Below, one piece after another: positions 25,616-36,009 of a DNA stretch of 64,000 nucleotides; the first letter of the stretch is position 1; each line of letters starts with the position of its first letter. Location: assembly GCA_003255065.1 (NCBI GenBank), contig QAOA01004724.1:186001-250000 (forward strand), read 5' to 3'. Made by a program: the position numbers and the translations under genes. This DNA comes from Cercis canadensis (taxonomy: Eukaryota > Streptophyta > Magnoliopsida > Fabales > Fabaceae). The notes below the pieces were generated by a model, which did no database searches, had not been told where the DNA came from, and saw only the letters and a list, made by a program, of their open reading frames with translations.

Positions 25616-25856
25616 AACAAAAAAAAAAAAAAGCATTCATGCAAACATACCCGTAGATTTCTTATAATACATCAGAGTAAACTAAAATTTGCTTGGACAT
25701 TATCATTTACAGAAAGATATAAAAGAACATTTCATAATCATCACTCTAATATCTACAATTAAATTTGGTTGACGTGATGGATGATATCTTGCCATTGCTT
25801 TGATTTTGGTAATGAAATAATGGACTGCAATTGGAACTTCCCGTTTCCTCCGTGAG

Positions 25857-25857
<1 letters not shown>

Positions 25858-25902
<45 letters not shown>
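25858..25902. repeat. (TA)n microsatellite
   Basis: TA run of about 45 bp inside unit 1. The matching place in unit 2 (about 31095-31125) is not a TA run, so it expanded or arose after duplication. Confidence 0.95.
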
Positions 25903-25906
<4 letters not shown>

Positions 25907-26254
25907 TTTTAGAAGTATCGGCTTATTTCTGACTAGTAAATAAATCCTTATCATGAAAATAAAAAGTTATGATATGCTGTTAATGGAGTATTTTTCATTT
26001 TTGACAAAAAAAAATATTAAAGAACAATTTGCTAGATTTTTGTTTAAAAGCTAGGTTGCAAATATTTCTCTTTATTCTCCATAAATGCACTCATCTATTT
26101 TTATCTATTTTTTTTTTTTGTATGGTTGTCTACCTTATTTTTTAAGTTGAGAAAAGATAACTTCTATAACAATTAAAGATAGTAAAAGTGAGTTCACCAC
26201 ATTGATGAAAAAACACATTAAAAAAAAAAAAAAGAATTTTATTTAGAGATGTCT

Positions 26255-26680
26255 ATCCCAGCCCTAGTTGTTGAAAAGCTTGTCACTACGGCATTTCCAA
26301 ATTCTCCACAAAATAAAAACAGCCAAGGAAATAAGCTCTCTTCCTTCTGAAGGGTTATGGAATCTGTTTGAAAGGTCTATCCACCAATCCATAAAAGGTG
26401 AAGTTGAGTTCTGAGGGTCTAAGCATCAGCTTGAAATTAACCAGCCACAAACCTCTGATAAAAGGTCAATGAACAAATAGGTGAACAACCGATTCAGATT
26501 GATGCTGACACTACACACGAGTAATCTATCTGCTGCACAGGGTTTTGGACGTTAGGTGCTACTGAAACACCATTTGCAGCAGTCTCCAGAGGAAGATGGC
26601 AAGTTTACTTGGCAATATTTAAGCTTCCAAGCATTCTAGACCAGACCCTTAGTATATATAACCACTACCTGGCTTTCAAT
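26255..26680 (-). pseudogene. Reverse-transcriptase C-terminal (zf-RVT) debris, copy 1
   Basis: Read on the minus strand, this gives broken matches to the C-terminal zinc-binding region of plant non-LTR retroelement polyproteins, including a segment like LAVFILWRIWKCRSDKLFN and, further on, a QHQSES-type stretch. Frames are broken by stops and shifts. It is collinear with 31705-32130 in unit 2, where a longer frame survives. There is no catalytic reverse-transcriptase motif in the window, so it is a fragment only. Confidence 0.6.
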
Positions 26681-27530
26681 TCTTCTGTATCAATTAAATT
26701 AAGTGTGAATAACTTGTCCTCCCTTCTTTGAAAAAAGGGGAGATTCTCGTTCTATCATTGCTTGAAATTAATAAATAGTTTCCATGGGGCCTTGTAAAGC
26801 ATGCGGTCACTTTTTATAAGTATCAATGAGAAAATCTAAAAAGTAGATTTTCAAAAATAGATCACCCTCTTCATTTGTTTTTATTTTATCTAAACCATTG
26901 CTTTTTTTCATCACTGGTATTCTCTTACGCTTTTGTCTCGCACCCATTACTTTTGGCTTTTGGGGTATCTAAACCTAGTAGGGCTACTACTGATTGTTGG
27001 ATGATCACAAAGGGTGAGGCTCTCCTCCAGTCCACTTTGCAGTAGTTTGCTACAATGGGGACTTGGATGATTGCCAAGTAGATAAATTCAAATCTAAGGG
27101 AACAGCTTTAATCGTGCAGATTTTCTTCCATATTTATTCCTATTTTTAATGAGATAATCTCTGTAATTATCACTTAATGAACGTGAATTAACAGAGTTGT
27201 TCTATTAAATATGCAACTCTTAAAGTCAGCCCTAAGATTTGAACTTATCTATGGCACCCACCCAAGACCATACTGCAGCAAATTGATGTACACTGCATCC
27301 AAGACCAGAAAACTGTTGAATAAATAGTCACGTATTACTTCAAATGCAGGGATATTAATTTTACCATGTAGCTAAGCACCAGTTGCTAAATGAGACTACC
27401 CTTCCACATGAAAACTCAATATCATAATATGAAACTCCAAACTACCACTTGCAAGCATTGGAGATGACAAAGAGATAGAGAGAGATTCATAGAAAAATTG
27501 GGAACACGACAAACACATAAAATGTCAGTT
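26681..27530. other. Intergenic part of unit 1
   Basis: Partly shared with unit 2 just right of the retroelement debris (accactacctggctttcaat block), then unit-specific. No gene seen. Confidence 0.5.
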
Positions 27531-27760
27531 TGTGAAAAAATGTAAGCATTTGCATACAATATTAGTAATGTTCACGAGGATTGTGAGTTGTGATAACTCA
27601 GCAGAAAACGTTATTGCAATCCTCTCTTATTTAATTTTGTGAAAAAATATATGCATTTGCCTGCAATATTAACAATGTTCATAATGATTGTGACAACTCA
27701 GCAAAGAGTATTATTGATATCACTCTCTTATTTAATTATTTAATTTACCTCTTAATTAGA
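27531..27760. repeat. Minisatellite, period about 107 bp (unit 1)
   Basis: Two imperfect tandem copies starting near 27531 and 27638, each with the order tgtgaaaaaat, gcatttgc, a gcaatatta-like block, caatgttca, attgtgacaactcagca, and a ctctcttatttaatt tail. Related copies occur at 32625-32915 in unit 2. It lies about 550 bp downstream of the F-box copy 2 stop codon. Confidence 0.75.
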
Positions 27761-27816
27761 CCCATTTAAACTTTTTTTTTTTCTGAATCTGGTCTATATG
27801 CAAATTAGAACCCTGA

Positions 27817-27817
27817 N
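27817..27817. other. Single-N join with duplicated flanks
   Basis: The 16 bases atgcaaattagaaccc end just before the N and start again just after it. This is the mark of two contig ends that overlap but were not merged. Confidence 0.85.
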
Positions 27818-28313
27818 ATGCAAATTAGAACCCAGACTGTATAGAATTATATGGATTTAAGTTGTATAAATAAAATTTCTCTAGAATTTTCTACATAAAG
27901 AACTTTGACACATGCCGCACTTGTGTTTTCTAATTATAGAGCAAGTTTACTGTTTTATTGGTTTTCAATTTGCGTTAACTTGTTTTTAAGAAAGAGGGAA
28001 ACTGTTTTAAAGCACCAATTCACACCCTCTTACTTACTTTCGGGCCAACACTAGTGTAAGAAATTTCTTATTAAATTATATCTTCACTTGATTGATGGTT
28101 TTTTTTTCCTCAATTAAGTAATGGCATGACATTATTTACATTGATTGTAGTTGAGTAAAATGTGATAGAAGTTAATTGAAACAATTACCATTATTCCAAA
28201 AGTACCGAAACCAACGTCATTTATATATTAGCTTCATGACAAACATATTTAAAAGAGGAGAAACAAATAAACAAAAACATGAAAGATTTAAATAGAGACA
28301 ATAACAATGGCAA

Positions 28314-29483
28314 CTAAGGAAAATCTGGAACAACCCACAAAGGAGGGGCAATGCAAGAAAAAGATTGGTATGGAAAGTGTAGCCTGGTTGTTCGATCCTT
28401 CAAGCAATAAACACCCATATCTTTCCCATAATCTATTGCAGATTTAATATTTTCTCGATCTTCATATGATCCGAAGGAAACCCAATAGGCATCTTCACAA
28501 TCATTTGTGAAGTATATAGAGTCAGCTTCACAACCAGGAACATCAGAGGCATCGACAGAGAAAGATGCATTACGACCCACAAAAAAAGCTCTATTTCCCA
28601 AGCAATTCACTCTTGTCCACCTTCCGTTACTCCAATCCAACTCTGAAACTTGAAACCCAATTGTCTTATAAGTGAATACATTTTCCACACTCACCCATTC
28701 CCTATAAACTGCAAACAACTTTCCTAATGATTCCACAAGGTAAACTGCCTTCACATAACCATATGCTTCGGGCTTGGGAAATAACTTAGTTAGGGTTGGT
28801 TTTGAGCCTTCAATATCACAAAGCCAGAAACTGCCATCCCAATCTATACCATAAGCTTTTCCTTTATAGCACACAACATCAGCCATGAGAGTACCTTTAC
28901 GCAACACAGTCCACACATTATCACCAGGGCTGGCAAATGCTACAATACTCTCAAACCCATTTTCAAAAGTTATCACAATCTTGAAATTTGGTGTGCTTGA
29001 TGGTTTTGCTGTTAATGCAGCCCTGGTTATGAGGTTGGGACAATAGGCTACAACATTCACATTAGGAAAATAGGCTTGAAAGACCACATTGGAACCAAAA
29101 CGCCAGCTAGGGAGTTTATATTCAAAACGGGAAAGGGGATGCAAAAGGGTTAATTCAAAGTCTAATCCTGCAGTAATCATCCATCCCTCTGGAAAAGAAA
29201 ACAATTGCTTACCCTTTGCTTCTGGGAAGTTCATATAGTGAATGTTACATTTTGAAAGACTAGAGAAGCCTCGCCTTGGACTCAGTTCCTCCTCATCTGC
29301 TAGCATCAACCACACAACTCGTAGTGGTGATTGCTTCAAGTGTTGCTTCAGGAGGATCCAAACTGATCGCCATGAAGTACAAACTCCACCAAAAGCTACC
29401 AAAGCCTTGAATTCCTCAGAAGAAAATAGTAGCTTAGCGATGATAAGCAAGATATCAGGGGGAAGCTCTGTCCAATTAACCAT
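28314..29483 (-). CDS. F-box protein with DUF295 domain, tandem copy 2
   Basis: Intronless, 389 residues, almost identical to copy 1. Differences I see are Ala5Thr, Ser9Pro, a Ser to Pro in the ELSPRRGF stretch, Val to Ala in YKGKAYGIDW, Ser to Pro before GCEAD, and a small cluster near the C-terminus where AIDNDGKDMG has become AIDYGKDMG (one codon lost) followed by four further substitutions. The F-box at 3-45 and the DUF295 propeller region are complete. Predicted role, as for the family, is an SCF ubiquitin-ligase specificity subunit. The near identity suggests very recent duplication or gene conversion with copy 1. The start is shared with the other copies and lies downstream of the same TATA block. 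Confidence 0.9.
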   Translation of the reverse strand: MVNWTELPPDILLIIAKLLFSSEEFKALVAFGGVCTSWRSVWILLKQHLKQSPLRVVWLMLADEEELSPRRGFSSLSKCNIHYMNFPEAKGKQLFSFPEGWMITAGLDFELTLLHPLSRFEYKLPSWRFGSNVVFQAYFPNVNVVAYCPNLITRAALTAKPSSTPNFKIVITFENGFESIVAFASPGDNVWTVLRKGTLMADVVCYKGKAYGIDWDGSFWLCDIEGSKPTLTKLFPKPEAYGYVKAVYLVESLGKLFAVYREWVSVENVFTYKTIGFQVSELDWSNGRWTRVNCLGNRAFFVGRNASFSVDASDVPGCEADSIYFTNDCEDAYWVSFGSYEDRENIKSAIDYGKDMGVYCLKDRTTRLHFPYQSFSCIAPPLWVVPDFP

Positions 29484-29535
29484 TTTAGATTATTCAATAA
29501 GTTGATAAGATTGAGTGAAACAACACAAGGAAGAG

Positions 29536-29543
29536 ATTTATAA
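29536..29543 (-). promoter_or_regulatory. TATA box of F-box gene 2
   Basis: Reads cttataaatc on the minus strand, about 55 bp before the ATG, at the same place as in the other copies. Confidence 0.55.
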
Positions 29544-29870
29544 GTGCTGAAAGGAAAATGTTCAAACTTTGAGCAACCCCATACTGAAATTTTTGAAATT
29601 TTGATTCAGAGTTGTTTCTATGGTTTTCTACTTCAAGAAAAACTATCGAGATTACTTTTAAAGCAAAAAATTTGTCACTCTTTTCACGCGAATAAAGACA
29701 TGAACAATGAGTTGTATTTTGTCGTTTCCTATTTGATGATATCATTCGCCTTTGTCCGGAATAATATGGTTGAAGAGTGTCATTATTATTTTGATGCAGT
29801 TTTTTTGCAGTCTAAGGCGGTGTTGCGGGCGTTTACCCTTTGTTTCGGTGGAGGCTATAGAGGACAATAA

Positions 29871-30939
29871 GGGATGGAGAGAATAGTAGAAGTTATGTAA
29901 TTCTATACGAGTTATTATTTGATATATCGGTGATACAAGGTGTTGAAATTTTACAATTTTATTTCAACAAAACAAAACTAAAACATAAATATTCTCAAAT
30001 TAGTTAAATATTTCAATCTAAGCCATTTTTATAATTTAAAATGCATTTTTAGTATAAAATCATAAGGGGCATGAAATTCATGATTGATTACAAATAATTT
30101 TTTTTTATTATTTTTATATAATTTAATCATGAAATATTTTGTCTAATTTCAATTAGATTATCATTCAAATACTTTTTTGTGAAGCGTTTGTCATTAAAAA
30201 GATATAAATTAAACCTATGTAGCACGAGTATGGGTACGAAACGTTAGTACGACATTTAAAAAAAAATAGGAATACAGGTACGCCACGTCATATATATATA
30301 TATATATATATATAAAATAAAAAAATTTAAAATTCTCTAAATATTAACAATATCAACCATTAATCATTAGCAAATAAGTAACAATTAACAAGTATTAACT
30401 CAAAATATAAATCATCAATCAAAATTCAAGTAATAGAATTTATCATATTTGATTAAGTATCATCAGTATATTATAAATATTTTTTAATTAGATCAAGTGC
30501 ATTATAAAAAGTCACAGAAAAATAATAAATTATTATAAAAATTGAGATTAGCTGCATAGAGAAAGAAAAAAAGGTTTTTGTCATTTGTTTAGACTTTAGA
30601 GTGTGTCAAGCAATGAGTGGTAGCTGAAGAAAAGTATGCAACATGAGTCTTGAGGGGTGCTCTGCTTTTTACTAATTAGTGATTAGTATCCATTCATCCA
30701 ACATGACACTTTTATCCCTCTGCCTTTATCTTTGTCTTTGGTCGCCCAGAACTGTGTTTATAACCTTAGCGGACACAAAGACAAAGTTTTGAAACACTTT
30801 CAGAGGAAAAAAAAAAAAAAAAGGAAGGACACGTTTGTTACCTTGGTACGTGTTTCACGTTTTCGAGACGTCTCTAAAATGGGTACGCCTCATTTACAAT
30901 TAGTGTAAGACATAGGCTATACTTTTTTTTTTCCCCTTA
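29871..30939. other. Insert between tandem units 1 and 2
   Basis: AT-rich sequence without gene content that separates the two units. Its part 30220-30430 is an inverted copy of 35870-36060. It also carries a TA run (about 30291-30313), a poly-A run near 30810, and recurring gggtacg blocks at both 30235 and 30882 that may be the ends of one dispersed element. Confidence 0.55.
30220..30430 (+). repeat. Dispersed repeat, copy A (inverted relative to 35870-36060)
   Basis: The blocks tacgccacgtcatatatata, aaattctctaaatatta and acaagtattaactcaaa occur here and, in the same order on the opposite strand, at 35870-36060. No coding capacity. The family is not identified. Confidence 0.75.
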
Positions 30940-31268
30940 TCATTTATAGAAAGATATGAAAGAACATTTATACATAATCATCACTCTAATATCTATAATT
31001 AAATTTGGTTGATGTGATGGATGGTTTCTTGCCATTGCTTTGATTTTGGTAATGAAATATTGGACTTTGAACTTCCCGTTTACTCCGTCGCCTAAAAAGG
31101 CTTTCTCTTATATTTCACATTTTTTTTTTGTAATGGCAGCTTATTTCTGACTAGTAAATAAATACACACATAATAAAAATAAAAAGTTAAGATATACTTT
31201 TAATGGAGTATTTTTCATTTTTGACAAAAAAAAATTAAAGAACAATTGGTTAGAGTTTTGTTTAAAAG

Positions 31269-31483
31269 AATTTGATATCCTACCTCATCCATATGGGTGG
31301 GGTAAAAACTGGAAAAAAAAAAATTAGATTTAGAGTTTAGAGTAAAATAACTTTTGATTTTGGTACTATAATGAAGATTTTAGACTAAAATCAAAATTTT
31401 ATTTTGCTCTAAACTCCCAATAATTTTTTTTTTTTTCATTTTTACTCTACCTACCTATATATGTGAGGTAGGATAAAGTTCCC
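31269..31483. mobile_element. MITE-like foldback insertion with empty site in unit 1
   Basis: This 215-bp element has inverted ends (atcctacctca-type block at 31275 and its reverse complement near 31463; ggtaaaaa and its complement further in) and is flanked by the 5-bp repeat aaaag (31264-31268 and 31484-31488). In the collinear unit 1 the sequence runs straight through as tttaaaagctaggttgca (about 26043-26060) with a single aaaag, which is the unoccupied site. No coding capacity. Confidence 0.8.
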
Positions 31484-31704
31484 AAAAGCTGAGTTGCAAA
31501 TATTTCTTTTCATTCTCTAGAAAAGCACTCATCTCTTTTTATCAAATATCCTTTTTTTTTTTTTTTCTAATTGTTGTCTACCTTAATTTTTAAGTTGAGA
31601 AAAGAGAACTTCTACAACAATTAAAGCTAGTAAACTGTAAAAGTGAGTTCTCCACATTGATGAAAAAACACACACACACAAAAAAAAAGGAGGGATTTTG
31701 TTGA

Positions 31705-32130
31705 GAGATGTCTATCCCAGCTCTAGTTGTTGAAAAGCTTGTCATTTCGGCATTTCCAAATCCTCCACAAAATAAAAACAGCCAACGAAATAAGTCATCT
31801 GCCTTCTGAAAGGTTATGGAATCTATTTGTATGGTCTATATATCCACCAATCCATAAACGAGGTGAAGTTGAGTTCTGAGGTTAAGCAACAGCTTGGAAC
31901 AAAGTCACACACCCTTTATAAAAGGGCAATGAACAAATATGAGAATAACGGATTCAGATTGATGCTGACACTGCATAGAAGATAAATCTATCTGCTGCAC
32001 ACGCTTTTGGATGTTAGGTGCTACTGGAAAAACCATTATGCAGCAGTCTTCAGAGGAAGATGGCAAGTTTACTTGGCATTGAAGCTTCCAAACACTAGAC
32101 CAGACCCTTCTCCATTGTAAGAGAGACATG
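31705..32130 (-). pseudogene. Reverse-transcriptase C-terminal (zf-RVT) debris, copy 2
   Basis: A minus-strand frame at 31905-32129 preserves the pattern of the zinc-binding domain found after plant LINE-type reverse transcriptases: W..VWSSVWKLQCQ, then NIQKR, SMQCQHQSES, and IFVHCPF. The rest toward 31705 is out of frame. Collinear with 26255-26680, so the fragment was present before the unit duplicated. It is a remnant, with no polymerase or endonuclease domain. Confidence 0.65.
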
Positions 32131-32624
32131 CCTATTTTTCCTTGGGGGAATCCTTAGTATATATAACCACTAGCTAGCTTTCAATTCTTCTGTAGCCATC
32201 AAATGAAGTGTGATTTACTTGTCCTCCCTCTTTGAAACAAGGGGAGATTCTAGTTCAATCCATGCTTGAAATAATTTCGTCTTCTCCATATATATTAATG
32301 TATCTCTACAGTCAATACTTTTATATGAGCAACTACTGATTTTAATCACTTGTTGTCATTACTCAGCCAAAACAACACAAAAAATGCATGCAGGATCATC
32401 AAGAATGCCAACCATCGATGAGCTAACTGAATTTACCAGCTAAAGTTAGCTTCAGTCATTTTACATTGAACAGATGACAAAGCCTCAATAACAATTGGAT
32501 AATACTAAAATTTCATAGCAAATCATGATAATATTTTCCATGGGCCTTGTATAGTGTGACAATATTGGATAATACCCGAAACAGCTAAACCTAATTTTTT
32601 TATTTTCTGATTAATACTTATGAA
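32131..32624. other. Intergenic part of unit 2
   Basis: AT-rich sequence, partly shared with unit 1 next to the retroelement debris. No gene seen. Confidence 0.5.
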
Positions 32625-32915
32625 AAAAGTGACTCTACAGCATGCAATATTAGCAATGTTCATCAAGATTGTGACAACTCAACAGATAATATTACTACTA
32701 TCGCTATCTTATTTAATTTTGTGCAAATATGGTATGCATTTGTGTGCAATTTTTTCAATGTTCACGAGTTTGTGACAACTTAGCAAAAAGTGCTACTACA
32801 ATCACTCTGATATTTGATTTTGTGGGAAAAAAGTATATATACATTTGCATGTAATATTAGCAATGTTTATGAGAGTTGTGACAACTCAACATTAAACGTT
32901 ACTGTCACCACTCTT
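32625..32915. repeat. Minisatellite, period about 100 bp (unit 2)
   Basis: Three imperfect tandem copies beginning near 32625, 32719 and 32819, each with the gcatttg, caatgttca and gttgtgacaactcaaca order seen at 27531-27760. Unit 1 has two copies, so copy number differs between the duplicated units. Confidence 0.75.
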
Positions 32916-33341
32916 CATTTGCACGGATCCCATTCCCTCACTTCTTTTCCTGATTCTCACATCCCTCATAAGATGTCACAGATTCTCGGTTTCTCCCTCA
33001 TGAATTCTTATTTATAATTTATTGTAATTCCCACAAACTCCTTGCTTTGATTTACCGTAATCAAAGATTTGTGCGTTTCCATTTCTATCCGTGTTGCAAA
33101 ATATTTGAAAATATTTTATGACTGTTAATTAGCATTATCCTTCCACTTTTTGACTGATTTTTAGATCATATCTTTAATTTGGTCGAGGCTGCGTATTCTT
33201 TTCTTAATTAATTTACCAATATTCCAAAAGTACAGATACCCATATCATTTATGTAACGGATACATGACCAAAAAAAAACATTCTAAGGAGGGAAAAGATA
33301 AAGGCAAAAAAGGATTTAGAGAGCAACAACAATCATAGAAA

Positions 33342-34514
33342 CTAAGGAAAATCTGGAACAACCCATAAAGGAGGGGTAATGCAAGAAAAATATTGGTATG
33401 GAAAGTGTGGCTTGAGTGTTTGATCCTTCATGTAATAAACACCCATATCCTTACCATCTCCTTTGTCTATTTCATTCCGAAGACTTTCTCGTTCTTCATA
33501 TGATTGAAACGAAACCAAATAGGCATCTTCACAATCATTTGTGTAGTATATAGAATCAGCCTCACAACCAAGAACATTAGAGGCATCAACTGAGAAAGAA
33601 GCATTACGACCCACAAATAAAGCTCTATTTCCCAAACAATTCACTTGTGTCCAACTACCATTGTTCCAATCCAATTCAAAAACTTCAAACCCTGTTGTGG
33701 TATAAGTGAATATATTTTCCGCACCCAACCAATTCCTAAACACAGCCAACAACTTTCCAGATGATTCCACAAGGTAAACTGCCTTTGCATAACCATAACC
33801 TTCAGGCCTAGGAAACAACTTTGTTAGTGTTGGTTTTGAGGCCTCAACATCACAAAGCCAAAAAGTGCCATCCCAATCTATGCCATAGATTTTTCCTTCA
33901 TAGCACACAACATCAGCCATGAGCATACCTTTGCGCAGCACAGTCCACGCCTTGTCGCCTGGGCTAGCAAATGCCACAATACTCTCAGCCCCACTTTCAT
34001 AGGTGATCACAATCTTGAAATTGGGTGTGCTTGAAGGGTTTGCTGTTAAAGCAGCTCTGCTTATGAGGTTAGGACAGTAAGCTCCATTCACATTGGGAAA
34101 AAAGGCTTGAAATATCACTTTAAAATTGAAACGCCAACTAGGGAGTTCAAATTGAAAACGTGAAAGCATATGCACAAGGGTTAATTCAAAGTCTAATCCT
34201 GCAGTAATCATCCATCCCTCTGGAAAAGAAAACAATTGCTTACCCTTTGCTTCTGGGAAGTTTATGTAATGAATGTTGCATTTTGAAAGACTAGAAAGGC
34301 CTCGCCTTTGACTCAGTCCCTCCTCCTCTGCTAGCATCAACCACACTACTTTTAGTGGTGATTGCTTCAAGTGTTTCTTGAGGAGGATCCAAACTGATCG
34401 CCATGAAGTACAAACTCCGCCAAAAGCTACCAAAGCCTTGAATTCCTCGGAGGAAAATAGTAGTTTGGCAATTACAAGTAAGATATCAGGTTGAAGCTCT
34501 GCCCAGTTAACCAT
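33342..34514 (-). CDS. F-box protein with DUF295 domain, tandem copy 3
   Basis: Intronless, 390 residues, the most diverged copy. The F-box (WAELQPDILLVIAKLL, then VCTSWRSVW) and DUF295 region are complete. Relative to copies 1 and 2 it lacks one residue near NVNGAYCPNL, has an extra residue or two near KGDGKDMG, and differs at many positions in the middle of the propeller region, for example VEASKPTLTKLFPRPEGYGY and FRNWLGAENIFTYTTTGFEV. Predicted role is an SCF E3 ubiquitin-ligase specificity subunit with unknown target. The frame is intact over the whole length, which argues against a dead copy. The start codon position and upstream TATA block match the sister genes. Confidence 0.9.
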   Translation of the reverse strand: MVNWAELQPDILLVIAKLLFSSEEFKALVAFGGVCTSWRSVWILLKKHLKQSPLKVVWLMLAEEEGLSQRRGLSSLSKCNIHYINFPEAKGKQLFSFPEGWMITAGLDFELTLVHMLSRFQFELPSWRFNFKVIFQAFFPNVNGAYCPNLISRAALTANPSSTPNFKIVITYESGAESIVAFASPGDKAWTVLRKGMLMADVVCYEGKIYGIDWDGTFWLCDVEASKPTLTKLFPRPEGYGYAKAVYLVESSGKLLAVFRNWLGAENIFTYTTTGFEVFELDWNNGSWTQVNCLGNRALFVGRNASFSVDASNVLGCEADSIYYTNDCEDAYLVSFQSYEERESLRNEIDKGDGKDMGVYYMKDQTLKPHFPYQYFSCITPPLWVVPDFP

Positions 34515-34566
34515 TTTGGATTAATCAATGAGGTGATCAGATTGAGAGAAACAACAAGAGGTACGG

Positions 34567-34575
34567 ATTTTATAA
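34567..34575 (-). promoter_or_regulatory. TATA box of F-box gene 3
   Basis: Reads cttataaaatcc on the minus strand at the same distance from the ATG as in copies 1 and 2, with one extra A. Confidence 0.5.
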
Positions 34576-34890
34576 GTGCTAAAGGGAAAAGCTGCAAACT
34601 TTGAGTAACTTGGGATTAAAATTGTTGAAATTTTGATCCAAGGACACTAGCTAGCCCCTTTTAAGTAGTTTCTATGGTTTCCCACTTCAAGAAGAACTAA
34701 GGAGATTAATTTTAAACCAAAAACTTGGTCACTATTTTCACGCAGACATAAGTGTAAACAATGAGTTGTGTTTTGTTGTTTCCTACTCAATGATATCATC
34801 ATCTTTTGTTTGGTATAAGGTGGTTGAAGGGTACCATTATTACTTTGATGCGGTTTCTCCTGAATTCAGGACGGTGCAAGGTGGAGGCTA

Positions 34891-35223
34891 TTGAGAGAAA
34901 GGAGGGAAAGCAGGAAAAAGAAGTTTAGTGACTATTAAGTTTACTAAGAATTAAAAGTGAATTTACCAAAACAATCTTCATTCTTTAATTTTGTGTTTTT
35001 TTTGTTTTTTTTTTTTTTTTGTTTATAGGAGGCTACACAATATAGGTAGCATATCCTTTCTCATAATCTCACCCACCTGATCTCAATGAGATTTGAATAT
35101 GAGACATCTATAATAAAATATCCACTCCTCAACCATTAGACTATTCTCTTAGAGAATAATTTTATGTTTAAAAAAAAAAAAAACTCAAGTATACATTACT
35201 TTTCTTTCCTTTTTTTTTTCCCC
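34891..35223. other. Sequence right of F-box unit 2, up to gap
   Basis: Leaves the shared unit and becomes AT-rich with a poly-T run. The blocks taggaggctacacaatatag and aatgagatttgaatatgaga resemble common dispersed plant repeats. No gene seen. Confidence 0.45.
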
Positions 35224-35479
35224 NNNNNNNNNNNNNNNNNNNNNNNNNNNNNNNNNNNNNNNNNNNNNNNNNNNNNNNNNNNNNNNNNNNNNNNNNNNNN
35301 NNNNNNNNNNNNNNNNNNNNNNNNNNNNNNNNNNNNNNNNNNNNNNNNNNNNNNNNNNNNNNNNNNNNNNNNNNNNNNNNNNNNNNNNNNNNNNNNNNNN
35401 NNNNNNNNNNNNNNNNNNNNNNNNNNNNNNNNNNNNNNNNNNNNNNNNNNNNNNNNNNNNNNNNNNNNNNNNNNNNNNN
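35224..35479. other. Assembly gap (256 N)
   Basis: Run of N between T-rich tracts. Confidence 1.
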
Positions 35480-35550
35480 TTTTTTTTTTTTTTTTTTTTG
35501 TTTTGAAATGCCAAGAAACACGCCTGAAATGTCTAGCTGGATGCGGTGAC

Positions 35551-35745
35551 AGGAAACGACGCTATTTTCACCAGCAAAGTCCCAGTCATTTGGAACGTCG
35601 TTGTTTGGGAAGGAGGCAAGAATTGAAACCAAAGATACGGCGTCATTTTGAATGTGCGGGAATTCAAAGGTGCTGGATACGGCACCGTTTTGAAGGAGAC
35701 GGAAATGGAGAGAGTTAATGGTACGGCGCCATTTTTGGAAGGCTC
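35551..35745. repeat. Cluster of acggcg-type motifs
   Basis: Four related short blocks occur in under 200 bp: acgacgctatttt (about 35557), acggcgtcatttt (about 35636), acggcaccgtttt (about 35679) and acggcgccatttt (about 35722). They are more GC-rich than the surroundings. The spacing is not constant. They lie next to dispersed repeat copy B and may be part of the same element. Confidence 0.5.
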
Positions 35746-35869
35746 TTAACCTCAAAATTGCCTTCTCCTTCACGAAATCAAATTGGGTATTTTTCCAGCA
35801 AAAAAAAATGTGAGTCCAGCGACTGTTTTTGCAAATTAATAGTGTTAGAGTTGAATTTTGATTGATTAT

Positions 35870-35965
35870 TTGTACTTTGAGTTAATACTTGTTGGTTGTT
35901 ATTTATTTGTTAAAGATTAATAGTTGATATTTTTAATATTTAGAGAATTTTAACATTTTTCTTGC

Positions 35966-36009
<44 letters not shown>

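Larger units (their letters stand above)
25670..29870. repeat. Tandem duplication unit 1 (contains F-box copy 2)
   Basis: This segment is collinear with 30940-34890. Shared blocks, in order, are: a flank containing attaaatttggttgacgtga (near 25760; near 31000 in unit 2), the retroelement debris (26250; 31705), a minisatellite (27531; 32625), the F-box gene and its 5' flank. Differences include a long TA run at 25858-25902 that is absent from unit 2, and an inserted element in unit 2 that is absent here. Confidence 0.8.
30940..34890. repeat. Tandem duplication unit 2 (contains F-box copy 3)
   Basis: Collinear with 25670-29870. Contains, in order: shared flank, an inserted MITE (31269-31483), retroelement debris, minisatellite, F-box copy 3 and its 5' flank. 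It is clearly more diverged from unit 1 than F-box copy 2 is from copy 1. Confidence 0.8.

Noticed and set aside
31905..32129. 75-codon frame as a functional zinc-binding protein
   Set aside because: It matches only the C-terminal fragment of retroelement polyproteins and is flanked by broken sequence in the same frame family.
27531..32915. Spaced repeats as a CRISPR-like array
   Set aside because: The repeat unit is about 100 bp with no constant spacer pattern, and this is a plant nuclear genome; it is a minisatellite.
35164..35773. Frames of about 109-201 codons across 35164-35773
   Set aside because: Open through the 256-N gap and flanked by poly-T and poly-A; the rest is repeat sequence.
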